NCBI RefSeq assembly: GCF_951801035.1
Contig: NZ_CATOKT010000002.1
Strand: one strand, 5' to 3'
DNA length: 64,000 nt
Origin: Adlercreutzia sp910585575
Lineage (GTDB): Bacteria; Actinomycetota; Coriobacteriia; Coriobacteriales; Eggerthellaceae
The notes under the pieces were generated by a model, which saw nothing but the letters and a program-made list of their open reading frames with translations, did no database searches and had not been told where the DNA came from. The first letter of the stretch is position 1. Each line of letters begins with the position of its first letter. Made by a program: the position numbers and the translations under genes. Positions 8,945-18,035 of the stretch are shown here, in pieces.

Positions 8945-10372
8945 ATGGAAAACGACGAACTTGCCTCATATCTCAACGTGCTGGCCCGCGACGAGTGCTG
9001 CCGGGTCGATTGCGTGCTGAAGACCTCGGATTACGAGGTCACCGAGCTGGTGAGCTTCCCTCTGGAAAACGGCGCTACCCTCGGCCCCTTTGTGCGCAAG
9101 CGTATTCGCATGGGGGCGCATATGGGCGCGGCCTACCGAGAGCTTTTCGCGGCGCAGCGCAGCGGGCGGCGCTTTCGCCATTTGCCCGTCATCAACGATG
9201 TGCACGAGCGCGATGACGAGCTCATTGTCATTATGGAGCACGTGCGCGGGCGCACGTTGCACGACGAGGTATACGAGCGCGACCCCTCGCTTGCCTTGGC
9301 GTGCGAGTTGTTTCCTCCTTTATGCGACGGTGTCATCGAGCTGCACGAAGATTTCGGCGCGCCGCTCATTCATCGCGATTTAAAGCCGACGAACGTGATT
9401 GTCAACGGCTCCAGTCTCACCATTATCGATTTCGGCATCACGCGGCCCTTCCGTGCCGAGGCCGTGGCCGATACGGCGCCGTTTGCCACGCGCGCCTATG
9501 CGCCGCCCGAGCAGTTCGGCTACGGCCAGACCGACGTGCGCAGTGACGTGTACGCCTTGGGCATGGTGCTGTACTTCCTGCTTACCGAGCGCAATCCCAC
9601 GGCGGAAGTGGCCCGACGGGGGTTCGACGATCCCGAAGTGCCGCCGGCCCTGCGGCCTGTTCTGGCGCGGGCCACCGCCTTCGACCCTCAGGGCCGCTAC
9701 CAGTCGGTGCGGGCGCTGAAGGGCGCCTTTACCGAGGCCGTAGCGGCTTCGGTAGCTCAGGGAGCGCCTGTGCCTCAGGGGGCGCCCGCGCCGGCGGGAA
9801 TGCCCGTGGCCGCGCCGTTTTCGCCAGAGGCTGCCGCTGCGGGTATGGCATCCGCGCCGGCAACCGGTGTGGCGCCCGGGGCGCCGACGATGCCGGCGAT
9901 GGCGCCGGGGGTGGGAGCGCCGCGCCCCGCAACTTCTTCTTTCGGAACCGGGGTCCCTCCCGTCGCACCTGTAGCGGCGACCGCCGCTGGAGCGGTGACG
10001 GCGCCCCCGCTTGTGCCGGCGTCGGCAAAGCCACCGCTGAAGGTCAGCGAAGTGCTCGGGGCCGTGTGGGATGGCGTGCTGCTGCTCGTGTGGCTCATGG
10101 TGGTGGGCGTGTGCCTGATGCTTCCCTTCAATCCCACGCCAGACTTGCAGAAGTACCCGTTCATCGTCTGTCTGCTCATGTATGTGGGCATGGCGATAAC
10201 CATGACCGGCATGGTCTACGGCGTCATGGACAAGCGTATTTTGCGCCGCTTCATCCCCTTTATGCGCACGCAGACGTTTGGGAAGGGGCTTATCGTGGGC
10301 ACGGCGCTGTTTCTCGGGGGTTTTGTCATCATGGTAGCCGTGATCGGCGGCTATACCATCGGCACGCTTTAG
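8945..10372 (+). CDS. Ser/Thr protein kinase with three C-terminal membrane helices
   Basis: This 475-residue protein has a Hanks-type kinase domain at about 1-265: candidate ATP-Lys in FVRKRI, catalytic loop HRDLKPTNVIVN, metal-binding DFGIT, and activation segment APPEQFG. A Pro/Ala-rich linker follows (about 270-370), then three membrane segments near the C-terminus. The Gly-rich loop is not obvious. The start is taken as ATG 8945 (MENDELAS). TGGTACCAT at 8929-8937 could be an extended -10 whose RNA begins almost at that ATG, making it leaderless. An upstream ATG at 8819 would overlap the HTH gene instead. The substrate is probably within the HTH module. The 3' end overlaps the convergent SpoU gene by 4 bases. 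Confidence 0.85.
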   Translation: MENDELASYLNVLARDECCRVDCVLKTSDYEVTELVSFPLENGATLGPFVRKRIRMGAHMGAAYRELFAAQRSGRRFRHLPVINDVHERDDELIVIMEHVRGRTLHDEVYERDPSLALACELFPPLCDGVIELHEDFGAPLIHRDLKPTNVIVNGSSLTIIDFGITRPFRAEAVADTAPFATRAYAPPEQFGYGQTDVRSDVYALGMVLYFLLTERNPTAEVARRGFDDPEVPPALRPVLARATAFDPQGRYQSVRALKGAFTEAVAASVAQGAPVPQGAPAPAGMPVAAPFSPEAAAAGMASAPATGVAPGAPTMPAMAPGVGAPRPATSSFGTGVPPVAPVAATAAGAVTAPPLVPASAKPPLKVSEVLGAVWDGVLLLVWLMVVGVCLMLPFNPTPDLQKYPFIVCLLMYVGMAITMTGMVYGVMDKRILRRFIPFMRTQTFGKGLIVGTALFLGGFVIMVAVIGGYTIGTL

Positions 10373-11280
10373 TGCGCGGGATCCCACCTCAGCTCCCAGA
10401 AGGCCACGGCGCTGGCGGCGGCCACATTGAGCGAGTCGACTCCGTGCGCCATGGGAATGCGCACCGTGTAGTCGCAGGCGGCGATGGTGGCCGGGGCCAG
10501 TCCGTCGCCCTCGGTGCCCAGTACCAAGGCCAGGCGCTCGATGGGCTTGAGCCGCGGATCTTGCAGGGGCAGCGACTCATCGCACAGGGCCATGGCTGCG
10601 GTGGTGAAGCCGGCGGCGCGCAATTGGGCCAGCCCTTCTTCCGCCCAGGTTCGCGTGGTGCTAATGCGCGCCCAGGGCACTTGGAACACGGTGCCCATGG
10701 ACACCCGTGCAGCCCGCCGGTAGAGCGGGTCGTGGCAGGAAGGGGTCAGGAGCACCGCGTCAATGCCCAAGGCGGCGGCGCTGCGAAAAATGGCGCCGAG
10801 ATTCGTGTAGTTCGTGATGTCCTCAAGAACCGCCACGCGATGGGCATTGGCGAGAAGGTCGGCCAGAGGCGGCTCGGGCTTGCGGTGAAAGGCGGCCAAG
10901 GGCCCTCGCGTCGTTTCGTAACCGGTGATCGAGCGTACCTCGTCGGTAGAGACGACGGCCACAGGCAGTGACGGATTCGCTGCGCGCAGGGCATCGATGA
11001 GGGCCGCGGAGTTGGCGAGCCAGCGCTCGTCGGTTAGCACGGCGAAAGGCTCGTAGCCCGCATCCAGGGCGCGCTGGATAACGTTGATGGACTCGGCGAC
11101 GAAAAGGCCGCGGGCCAACGACTCGGCCGGGGCGTCAAGGGCGCGCGCCAAGCCGAGCAGCTGCTTGGGATCGCGCAGCTCGCCGTCGGTCATGGTGGAG
11201 AAGGGGGCGAGCCAGGGGGCTGCGGCTCGGGCCGCTGAATGGTTTCGAGCGACTTGAGGGGAGGGCGTCGTGGGAGTCAT
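10369..11280 (-). CDS. TrmH/SpoU-family RNA 2'-O-methyltransferase
   Basis: The 303-residue SPOUT methyltransferase has an N-terminal substrate-binding region, then the trefoil-knot motifs (EDITNYTNLGAIFRSA; LVLGTEGDGL; IPMAHGVDSLNVAAA). These are the three conserved motifs for AdoMet binding and catalysis. It is predicted to modify rRNA or tRNA ribose in the cytoplasm; the target nucleotide cannot be assigned. It is the last gene of an operon, four bases after the YfcE-like gene. Confidence 0.9.
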   Translation of the reverse strand: MTPTTPSPQVARNHSAARAAAPWLAPFSTMTDGELRDPKQLLGLARALDAPAESLARGLFVAESINVIQRALDAGYEPFAVLTDERWLANSAALIDALRAANPSLPVAVVSTDEVRSITGYETTRGPLAAFHRKPEPPLADLLANAHRVAVLEDITNYTNLGAIFRSAAALGIDAVLLTPSCHDPLYRRAARVSMGTVFQVPWARISTTRTWAEEGLAQLRAAGFTTAAMALCDESLPLQDPRLKPIERLALVLGTEGDGLAPATIAACDYTVRIPMAHGVDSLNVAAASAVAFWELRWDPAH

Positions 11281-11284
11281 GGAC

Positions 11285-11830
11285 TTATCCTAGGGTGGCC
11301 GAGGCGAGTGTTTCGCCGGTGTCCAGCGATTTCAGGGCAAAGGTGCCGTTCTCGTAGGTGGCGAACGAGCGTTGGCCGTCTTTGGGGAGGGACACGGAGC
11401 CGGGATTGACGTACCACACGCCGTCCCGCTCCTCGAGGGTCTTGCAATGCGTGTGGCCGGTCAGCAGGGCGGCCGGTGCCGTGAGGGGCGGATGGCTGTC
11501 GGGTGCGACCACGTGGCCGTGGGAGCAGAGCAAGGTAACCGGACCGTCGATGAGGCGGGCCGTTGTGTCCATGCAGGGGAAGTCGAGCAGCATCTGGTCC
11601 ACCTCGGCCTCGCAGTTGCCCCGTACGGCAATGATGGGAACTGGGGCACCGTTGAGCAAGGTTGCCACGGCTGCGGGATCGTAGCCCTCGGGCAGCGCAT
11701 TGCGCGGGCCATGATAGAGAAGATCGCCCAAAAGCACCAGGTAATCGGGGTCTTCCTGGGCGACGTGCTCCATAAGGCGGTGGGCGAACTGAAGAGAGCC
11801 GTGGATATCGGAGGCGATGACGAGCTTCAT
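11285..11830 (-). CDS. YfcE-like metallophosphoesterase
   Basis: This 181-residue calcineurin-like phosphodiesterase has metal-ligand motifs SDIHG, LGDLLYHG, RGNCE, CSHGH and TGHTH in order. YfcE/MJ0936-type enzymes hydrolyse phosphodiesters with Mn or similar metals, and the natural substrate is unclear. The start MKLVIASDIHG has GGAAGC upstream. A much longer in-frame extension exists but lacks family similarity. Confidence 0.9.
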   Translation of the reverse strand: MKLVIASDIHGSLQFAHRLMEHVAQEDPDYLVLLGDLLYHGPRNALPEGYDPAAVATLLNGAPVPIIAVRGNCEAEVDQMLLDFPCMDTTARLIDGPVTLLCSHGHVVAPDSHPPLTAPAALLTGHTHCKTLEERDGVWYVNPGSVSLPKDGQRSFATYENGTFALKSLDTGETLASATLG

Positions 11831-11885
11831 GGGCTTCCTTCCCCAGGGCGCGCCATGAGCGGTGCGCCGATTGATGACGGAAAGC

Positions 11886-13124
11886 CTAGTATAGAGTAAG
11901 CCGCGAGGGGCGCCGGCGGCGGGTTGCCGTGGGGCTTCGTAAGATGTCGGCCAGGGGCGGCAAGTAGCGGGCCGGATAGATGACAGCATCTGCGCGCTCA
12001 AGACGCGAGAGGAGGGCTTGGACGGCTAGGGGCGCCCCGAAGGCCGCGACCGCGTAGACGAGCGCGAACAGCAGAGGGGCACCCGCGCCCGTGAATCCGA
12101 GCGCTTCCGAAGCGGCCTGGGCCAAGATGAGGAACAGGCCTCCCATCAAAAAGAGCGCCATGGTGAAGCGGGTGAGGGTGTCGAAGAACCGATCTTGGTG
12201 GCCGCGGCGGAAGATGGTGGCGAAGAGCGATGCGAACCACAGGATGCCGATGGCGTCGAGCACGGCGTAGGACGCCTCGCCAATCCATCCGGCCATGAAG
12301 GTGATGACGCTGGCGGCGATCCATAGGGCCCCGAGAGCCCAGGCTTTCTCGCGGCTGCGCATGAGAGGCAGGCCGCGCAGCAGCGCCAGGGCCATACCGC
12401 CGGCAAGCCATACCCAGTTCTCCGCCACCGATACGACCGCATAGGGCAGGGCTGCCGTGGCTTGAACGGTGGCCGGTATCGACAGGGCGCCAACGATGGC
12501 GACCTTGACGAGCGCGGTGGCCAGCAGCAGCCCGTAGGCGTTGCGCCGGCTTTTCACAGTAGGCGTGATGGCGATAAGAAGAAAGGCCGTGTACAGGTAG
12601 CCGAGCGGCTCGACAGGGCTGAGCAACAGGGCCGATACCAGGTGTTGTAGGTTAAGTGCAGGTTCGTTGTGGGCGATGCTGTTGGCTGCGAGAATCAAGA
12701 AGGTGAACAGGGCAAAGGGGGCCAGCAGAACCAGGGCCTCGCGCTTGAGGTTCAGGGCCCACGCCCGTCGGCTGCGCACATTGCGGAAGCGTTGATACAG
12801 GTAGCCCAAGCAGAAGAAGAGCAGGGGAACTTGCAGGGGGATAAGGCAGTCGTGGAGCCACAGGGCCACCTCGGTGAGGGGCAGGGCGCCCGACCGATAG
12901 AGCGCTTCGAGGGTTTGCCCTAACACGATAAGGAGCACCGCGACGGCCTGAAGATTGAAAACCCAGGCGGTGTCGGTCTCGTCGGGAGCGCTGGCGTGCA
13001 TCTCGTGAAGCGAGGGTCGCGGGGCGCCGCTCGGAAGGCTTTCGGCGACAGCGGCATCGCTCCCTGTGGGGGAGGGGCCGGCTGGTCGCTCAGCTGAAGA
13101 TGATATGTTGAGAGTGCTCATCAT
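11886..13124 (-). CDS. acyltransferase-3-like polytopic membrane protein
   Basis: The 412-residue protein has a Ser/Pro-rich N-terminus (1-50) and about ten hydrophobic segments. The first contains NLQAVAVLLIVLGQTLEAL, the place where acyltransferase-3 proteins usually carry a catalytic His; here that position is Gln, so the enzyme may be inactive or divergent. The other helices and basic loops resemble OafA/WecH-like O-acyltransferases acting on surface polymers. The last 30 residues are very basic. It sits between a small LuxR gene and yfcE in the same direction. Confidence 0.65.
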   Translation of the reverse strand: MMSTLNISSSAERPAGPSPTGSDAAVAESLPSGAPRPSLHEMHASAPDETDTAWVFNLQAVAVLLIVLGQTLEALYRSGALPLTEVALWLHDCLIPLQVPLLFFCLGYLYQRFRNVRSRRAWALNLKREALVLLAPFALFTFLILAANSIAHNEPALNLQHLVSALLLSPVEPLGYLYTAFLLIAITPTVKSRRNAYGLLLATALVKVAIVGALSIPATVQATAALPYAVVSVAENWVWLAGGMALALLRGLPLMRSREKAWALGALWIAASVITFMAGWIGEASYAVLDAIGILWFASLFATIFRRGHQDRFFDTLTRFTMALFLMGGLFLILAQAASEALGFTGAGAPLLFALVYAVAAFGAPLAVQALLSRLERADAVIYPARYLPPLADILRSPTATRRRRPSRLTLY

Positions 13125-13206
13125 TATTTCCTCGTCCTCACGCTATCACGGGCTCCGAGGCAATCGATGACCGAATTGCATTGTTTTCCCAACCATTACC
13201 TTCTGG

Positions 13207-13809
13207 TCAGCGCGAGGTGGGTTTTTGGCGCCGGTCCGAGGGGCGGCGGCCGGCGGAAGGCGAGGCGTTTTCGGCGGCGTCGGTCGTGCCATCCAAAATG
13301 AGATGCTCGAAATCGCGTCGGCGGGCAGCGTGGGCTTTGTGAAAGATATTCGAGGCATGGAATTGCACGGTACGCGGGGTGATGTCGCAAAGGCGCGCGA
13401 TGTCGCCGTAGCTTCGATGCTGCAAGATCAGACGGGCGACGGTGAGCTCCTTCGCCGTCAGGTGAAGCGCGCGCAGACGACGCTCAACCGGGTCTTCGCG
13501 CTCGGCGGCCTCAGCGTTTGCAGCGGGAGCCTCCTTGCGAATAAGGCACAGGATGCCGAAGCCCATAAAGGCCAGAGCGCCCGCGAGGGTGCTGACCGAC
13601 AGGGCGGCGGCGGACATTTCGAGGGGCGCCGGCCAGTCCATGGCCATGAAGCAGGCGCCCACGATCATGAAAAGGGCGAATGCGAAGCACGCCACGGCGG
13701 CGCCGCGGGCTACCGAGGAAGGCGACGGTCGCCGCCGGGGCTTGCTGGGCGCGGGGCGCGGATCGGCGCGATGGGGGTGCGATTCTGCAGTGGCGGGCGG
13801 CTTTCTCAT
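13207..13809 (-). CDS. small membrane-anchored LuxR-type regulator
   Basis: This 200-residue protein has two hydrophobic segments (about residues 35-60 and 70-95) and then a LuxR/GerE-type HTH (LTAKELTVARLILQHRSYGDIARL... TPRTVQFHASNIFHKA, abbreviated). This compact two-TM form differs from the 12-TM LuxR proteins elsewhere in the window. The start MRKPPATAE has GGGAGC upstream. It probably controls the adjacent acyltransferase gene or itself; the signal is unknown. Confidence 0.75.
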   Translation of the reverse strand: MRKPPATAESHPHRADPRPAPSKPRRRPSPSSVARGAAVACFAFALFMIVGACFMAMDWPAPLEMSAAALSVSTLAGALAFMGFGILCLIRKEAPAANAEAAEREDPVERRLRALHLTAKELTVARLILQHRSYGDIARLCDITPRTVQFHASNIFHKAHAARRRDFEHLILDGTTDAAENASPSAGRRPSDRRQKPTSR

Positions 13810-14111
13810 GAGATGCTCCCTTGCGACGGGAAGGACGGGGCCTTCGTCCAGCGATGGGCGCCTGCTGAGGTGCGGCATCGATGTCGTCACCGCCGTCTTT
13901 CCGGGTGCGATCGAGCGGTGATGCTTTGATTGTAGGGGCAGTGCGCAGGAACCCATGTCGCTATAACCGAACTACCCGCTGAAAATATTGCGAGCCATGG
14001 ACTTTCGCGGAAGATAGGGGACGGGAGAACGGGTCGTGATACGATGCTCAGGCTGCATGGTTGAGGCGTGCGGCTCCAATGGTCCCTGGTAAGTGAGGTG
14101 TGTGCACAGGC
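13810..14111. other. divergent intergenic region, luxR / uppP
   Basis: This 302-base gap separates oppositely oriented genes and must hold both promoters. I see no strong -35/-10 pair and no repeat. AAGTGAGGTG just before 14112 is the only ribosome-site-like sequence. Confidence 0.5.
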
Positions 14112-15071
14112 ATGGATATGCTCATCGAGGCGCTCAAGGCGTTTTTCATCGGCGTAGTGGAGGGCATTACCGAATGGCTGCCCATTTCGTCCACGGGCCA
14201 CATGATTCTGGTCGACGAGTTCGTGAAGCTGAGCGTGTCGGCGGAGTTTCTCGAGCTGTTCCTTGTCGTCATTCAGCTAGGCGCCATCATGGCCGTGCTC
14301 ATTTTGTACTTCCATAAGCTCAACCCCTTTTCACCGCGCAAGACGAGCGGTCAGAAGCGCGAGACCTGGCGCTTGTGGGGCATGGTGGTCATCGGCTGCA
14401 TTCCGGCGGCGGCTATTGGCCTGACGTTGGACGACTTCTTCAACGAGTATTTCTACAACGCCTGGACGGTGGCTATTGCGCTGATTGTCTACGGCGTGGT
14501 GTTCATCGTGCTCGAACAGCGCAATCGCCGTCGCGAGGCGGTGTATTTGGAGAGCCATCGGGCCGGCGCGCGCTCGGTGCGCGGGCGCCACGCACGCCCC
14601 GTGTACGAGGTGGGCCCGGGCGATGATGGCGACGATGCCGAGCAGGTCCTCTTCAAGGTGCACACGGTGGATGAGATCGACTGGAAGACCGCTCTCAAGA
14701 TCGGCTGCTTCCAAATGCTGGCCATCATTCCCGGCACGAGCCGCTCGGGCTCTACCATTATCGGCGGCATGCTGTGCGGCTGCTCGCGCACAGCGGCGGC
14801 TGAGTTCACGTTCTTCCTGGCCATTCCCGTTATGTTCGGCTGGGGCGTGCTGAAACTCATCAAGTACGTACTGGCGGTGGGCATGGCCATGACGGCTACC
14901 GAGATTGTGGTGCTGGTCGTGGGCATTGTGACGGCTTTCGTGGTGTCGGTCATTGCCATCAAGTTCCTTATGGGCTACATCAAGAAGAACGACTTCACCG
15001 CTTTCGGCGTGTACCGCATTATCGTGGGCCTGGTGGTTCTGGCCTACTTTGGCGTCAAGCTGTTCTTCTAA
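14112..15071 (+). CDS. uppP: undecaprenyl-diphosphatase
   Basis: This 319-residue polytopic enzyme regenerates undecaprenyl phosphate for peptidoglycan and polymer export. Both family motifs are intact: GVVEGITEWLPISSTGHM near residues 14-31 and PGTSRSGSTI near 207-216. It is longer than the usual ~270 residues because of a hydrophilic insertion at about 138-185 (basic, then GDDGDD). Starts are available at MDM (14112); an upstream Met lacks support. Bacitracin resistance is a common by-product of its activity. Confidence 0.93.
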   Translation: MDMLIEALKAFFIGVVEGITEWLPISSTGHMILVDEFVKLSVSAEFLELFLVVIQLGAIMAVLILYFHKLNPFSPRKTSGQKRETWRLWGMVVIGCIPAAAIGLTLDDFFNEYFYNAWTVAIALIVYGVVFIVLEQRNRRREAVYLESHRAGARSVRGRHARPVYEVGPGDDGDDAEQVLFKVHTVDEIDWKTALKIGCFQMLAIIPGTSRSGSTIIGGMLCGCSRTAAAEFTFFLAIPVMFGWGVLKLIKYVLAVGMAMTATEIVVLVVGIVTAFVVSVIAIKFLMGYIKKNDFTAFGVYRIIVGLVVLAYFGVKLFF

Positions 15072-15468
15072 AGGCGGAGGTCCGAGGTACTGGAGCGCTC
15101 ATGGGTTTTGAGCGTCGTGCATAGAACGAAGGAAGGTACTGGATTCGGTTCGCTTTTTGCGTTTAGTTAACACTCGGAGCGCCTTTGGGGCTACCTTCAA
15201 GCACTCTGCCTTTGCTTGATAAGCGTTTTCCCAGGTTGCGGATAACCGTTAGTGTTTCCTTGACCGCTCTTCCCGTGGCACACGCTAACAGAACGCAAGA
15301 AACTGTGCGCAAAACCCCGGCGGGCTCTTACGGGAAGTTTCGCCGTTGGGTTTGTTGACTAATTGTCTTATGATAATCTGCTCTTATTGAGGAAATTGCT
15401 GCGTAAAGCGTGGAGCATGAAGCGTGCGCACGAAATGCGGAATGCGAGCTAGGGCGCGAGGGGAGCAG
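15072..15468. other. intergenic region upstream of the NrfD-like gene
   Basis: This 397-base gap is more AT-rich than its surroundings. It holds a short hairpin after uppP (GCGCTCA...TGAGCG, 15096-15112) and, at 15361-15378, the motif shared with the molybdopterin gene. No ORF or tRNA-like fold was seen in the rest. Confidence 0.5.
15361..15378 (+). promoter_or_regulatory. shared regulatory motif, copy 1
   Basis: AATTGTCTTATGATAATC lies 108 bases before the NrfD-like start codon. It matches 17 of 18 bases with 18036-18053, which lies 114 bases before the molybdopterin oxidoreductase start. Weaker similarity continues downstream (AGGAAATTG and GTGGAGC here; AGGACAATT and GTGGAGC there). Here only one half-site is present, whereas the second copy is a full inverted repeat. 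Confidence 0.65.
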
Positions 15469-16479
15469 ATGTTCAGCGAGCTGATCATAGCCTACCTGTT
15501 TTTGGGCGGCTGCGGGGGAGGTGCCTGCATCGTAATAGGCGCGCTCGGCCTGCTTGCCGACGGCCTCGATGTGCGAAGGGGCATAGCGGCCCGTTTCTGC
15601 GACGAGCGCGGAAGGAAGTACCGTCAGTTTTTCTCGGTGCTGCTGGTGGCGGCCGCTGTGGCGCTGGTGCTGGCGATTGCCTGCCTGCTGGCTGATCTTG
15701 GGCGCCTTGATCGACTGGCGCTTCTCGTCCTGGCCCCCTTGGAGAACTATCTTGTCGTGGGTGCCTGGGCGCTGGTGGCCGACCTCGGGCTGTGTGCGGC
15801 ACACCTGGCGTTTTGGCAGGGGCGATGGCGTCTTTCGCTGTTGGCCTTTCGCCTAGTGTCCGGGGCGCTGGCGTTGGCCGGCGTGGTGACGACGCTGTAC
15901 ACGGGCCTGCTGCTGTCCTCGATGCAGGCTGTGCCTCTGTGGCATAGCGGTTGGCTTCCTGCGCTGTTTGTGCTGTCGAGCGTGTCGAGTGGACTGGCCT
16001 TGGTGCTGCTGGTGGGGGCATTCTCCCGCAGCGGGGCGGCTTTCGGCTCGGTGTTGGGAGTGCTCACGCGCCTCGATGCTCTCGTGATAATTGCGGAGGG
16101 AGCCTGCGTGGGGCTCTGGCTGTTCTCGGTGTGGACGGCGGCGGGAGCCGGCGAGCTGCTGGAAGCGCCTCTCACCTCGACGGCAGCGGCTGCTCTCCGT
16201 TCGGTTACCGCCCTGGTGAGCGGGGAGGCGGCGCCGTGGTTTTGGGGCGGCCTGGTGCTCGTGGGCCTGCTCGTGCCCTTCGGGATCGAGGGGATCGCCC
16301 TCGGCTTGCGCGTGACGCCCGATCGGGTGGGCTCGTTGCTGCGGAGTGGCTCCCTGGCGCTGAAGGCCTCAATGACGTTTTCCGTCGCTTGCGTTTTGGC
16401 GGGAGCGGTTCTTCTGCGTTTTCTGGTGGTATCGTGCGGGTTGCCGCCCTCGGCAACCTATGCGGCGCTGATCTTGTAG
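15469..16479 (+). CDS. NrfD/PsrC-like membrane subunit
   Basis: This 336-residue protein has nine to ten hydrophobic segments and the NrfD-type opening ELIIAYLFLGGCGGGAC. NrfD-like proteins anchor molybdopterin/ferredoxin complexes in the membrane and exchange electrons with menaquinol. The start MFSELII has GAGGGGAGC upstream. It is separated from the molybdopterin-ferredoxin pair by GntR and SPFH genes but shares their upstream motif, so it probably serves the same complex. That assignment is inferred. Confidence 0.8.
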   Translation: MFSELIIAYLFLGGCGGGACIVIGALGLLADGLDVRRGIAARFCDERGRKYRQFFSVLLVAAAVALVLAIACLLADLGRLDRLALLVLAPLENYLVVGAWALVADLGLCAAHLAFWQGRWRLSLLAFRLVSGALALAGVVTTLYTGLLLSSMQAVPLWHSGWLPALFVLSSVSSGLALVLLVGAFSRSGAAFGSVLGVLTRLDALVIIAEGACVGLWLFSVWTAAGAGELLEAPLTSTAAAALRSVTALVSGEAAPWFWGGLVLVGLLVPFGIEGIALGLRVTPDRVGSLLRSGSLALKASMTFSVACVLAGAVLLRFLVVSCGLPPSATYAALIL

Positions 16480-16500
16480 GACTCAACGGAAAGGCCGACT

Positions 16501-16965
16501 ATGTTTCCCTTCGAAATCGATGAATCGAGTGATCTGCCCCTGTGGGTTCAGCTGCGTCAGCGCATTGCCTACCTTATCAACGACGGCTACTTCAAGCCCG
16601 GGGATAAGCTGCCCACCGTGCGCGGCCTGGCATCGGAGATTTCCATCAATTACAACACGGTGAACAAGGCCTATCTCAGTCTGGTGTCCGATGGCTATTT
16701 GGAGTCGACGCGCGGACGCGGGGTGTTCGTGACCGACACAGCAGCTTCAGTGGCCGAGGAGAAGGAGGACGAAGTGGATGCCGTGCTCAACGAGTGCATT
16801 GCCTCCTGTCGCGAACTGGGCTTGGGCTACGACGACATTCAGCGGGCGCTCTCGCGCAAAATCAAGCGGCTGAAGTACGAAGAGGCGCGGGGGCGCGGCG
16901 AAGTGAACGGGCGCATCATCGACTTCGAGCCGGTTGACGCTTCGGCTGGGGAAAAGGGGGCCTAG
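16501..16965 (+). CDS. YtrA-type GntR transcriptional regulator
   Basis: The 154-residue protein has an N-terminal GntR winged helix (LPLWVQLRQRIAYLINDGYF, GDKLPTVRGLA, INYNTVNKAYLSL) and a short helical C-terminal domain, the YtrA subfamily size. It lies 21 bases after the NrfD-like gene and 1 base before the SPFH gene, so all three are likely one transcript. It may be the repressor acting on the shared motif, but no operator is proven. Confidence 0.9.
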   Translation: MFPFEIDESSDLPLWVQLRQRIAYLINDGYFKPGDKLPTVRGLASEISINYNTVNKAYLSLVSDGYLESTRGRGVFVTDTAASVAEEKEDEVDAVLNECIASCRELGLGYDDIQRALSRKIKRLKYEEARGRGEVNGRIIDFEPVDASAGEKGA

Positions 16966-16966
16966 G

Positions 16967-17950
16967 ATGGCAACGCTGGGGTTTCGAGGCGCTGCGGAGG
17001 ACGAAGAGCAGTCTGCGGCGAAAAGCCGCCCGCGGGGGCGCGTTGCTCCCGATGTGACGACGGAGATTATTGGCGAGCGCGCCTCCAATAATGGCGTGCT
17101 GGTGTTTTCGGCGGTGCTGTTCGCGGGGACGGCGCTGATTGCGCTGGCGGTAAGTTGGCTGCTGGTGGACGATGTAACGCTGCCGGGGCTTATAGTTGCC
17201 CTGGTGGTGGGATTGCTGGCGGTTTCGTCGTGTCACGTTGCCCAGCAGTGGGAGCGCGTTGTCGTGTTGCGTCTGGGCCGGTTCAACCGCGTCTCGGGCC
17301 CCGGGCTCTTTTGGACGTGGCCGGTGGTGGAATCCAATACCCTGCGCATCGACACTCGTACGCGGGTCACTACCTTCTATGCGGAAGAGACGTTGACGGC
17401 GGACCTGGTGCCTATGAACGTGGATGCGGTGCTGTTTTGGCACGTGTGGGATGCGAAGGACGCTTGCGTGGAGGTAGGTGATTTCACGCGCGCTGTGGAA
17501 ATGTCCGCTCAAACCGCTTTGCGCGATGCCCTGGGACGGGCCGGCGCGGCCGAGGTGGCCATTCGTCGCGAGCAGCTTGACCGCGAGCTCAAGCGCGTGC
17601 TTGAGGAAAAGGTAGCTCCGTGGGGTGTGACCATTCTCTCGGTGGAAATCCGCAACATCCTTCTGCCCAAGGACTTACAGGAAACGATGAGCCTTGAGGC
17701 GCAAGCGGAACAGCGCAAGAAGGCGCGCATCATTCTTATGGAGGCCGAGCAGGATATCTACGAGATCCTCGAAGAAATGAAGGATCTGGTAGGTGGCGAA
17801 GAGGCGGTTTCTCGCCTGCGCGCCATGCATTTGCTGAACGAGTCTCTGCGCGAAGGGGAGGGGACTGTGCTGGTGCCGAGTGCCTTTGCCGAAGGCTTCA
17901 ACGGGGCTGACGGAGCGGCTGACGCACTGAAGAGCGTACTCGGCAAGTAG
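16967..17950 (+). CDS. SPFH-domain (slipin/stomatin-like) membrane protein
   Basis: This 327-residue protein has two adjacent membrane segments (about 45-68 and 70-90), then an SPFH/band-7 domain beginning at QQWERVVVLRLGRFNRVSGPG and a charged coiled-coil region (EAQAEQRKKARIILMEAEQD). Slipins form membrane-associated oligomers that scaffold or regulate partner membrane proteins. The start ATG follows the GntR stop by one base. Placement next to respiratory genes suggests it organises that complex, which is inference. Confidence 0.88.
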   Translation: MATLGFRGAAEDEEQSAAKSRPRGRVAPDVTTEIIGERASNNGVLVFSAVLFAGTALIALAVSWLLVDDVTLPGLIVALVVGLLAVSSCHVAQQWERVVVLRLGRFNRVSGPGLFWTWPVVESNTLRIDTRTRVTTFYAEETLTADLVPMNVDAVLFWHVWDAKDACVEVGDFTRAVEMSAQTALRDALGRAGAAEVAIRREQLDRELKRVLEEKVAPWGVTILSVEIRNILLPKDLQETMSLEAQAEQRKKARIILMEAEQDIYEILEEMKDLVGGEEAVSRLRAMHLLNESLREGEGTVLVPSAFAEGFNGADGAADALKSVLGK

Positions 17951-17983
17951 AAGCGACGGCAGCTGCCGCCCTCATCAGGTGTT

Positions 17984-18004
17984 TTAATGACAGCGTGTCA
18001 TTAA
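17984..18004. promoter_or_regulatory. perfect palindrome in the molybdopterin promoter region
   Basis: TTAATGACA and TGTCATTAA flank a 3-base centre (GCG). It lies 32 bases upstream of the larger inverted repeat and shares TGTCAT with that repeat's right arm. It could be a second regulator site. Confidence 0.55.
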
Positions 18005-18035
18005 ATTATCCTAAAAATAGGAATATGATTTGGGG

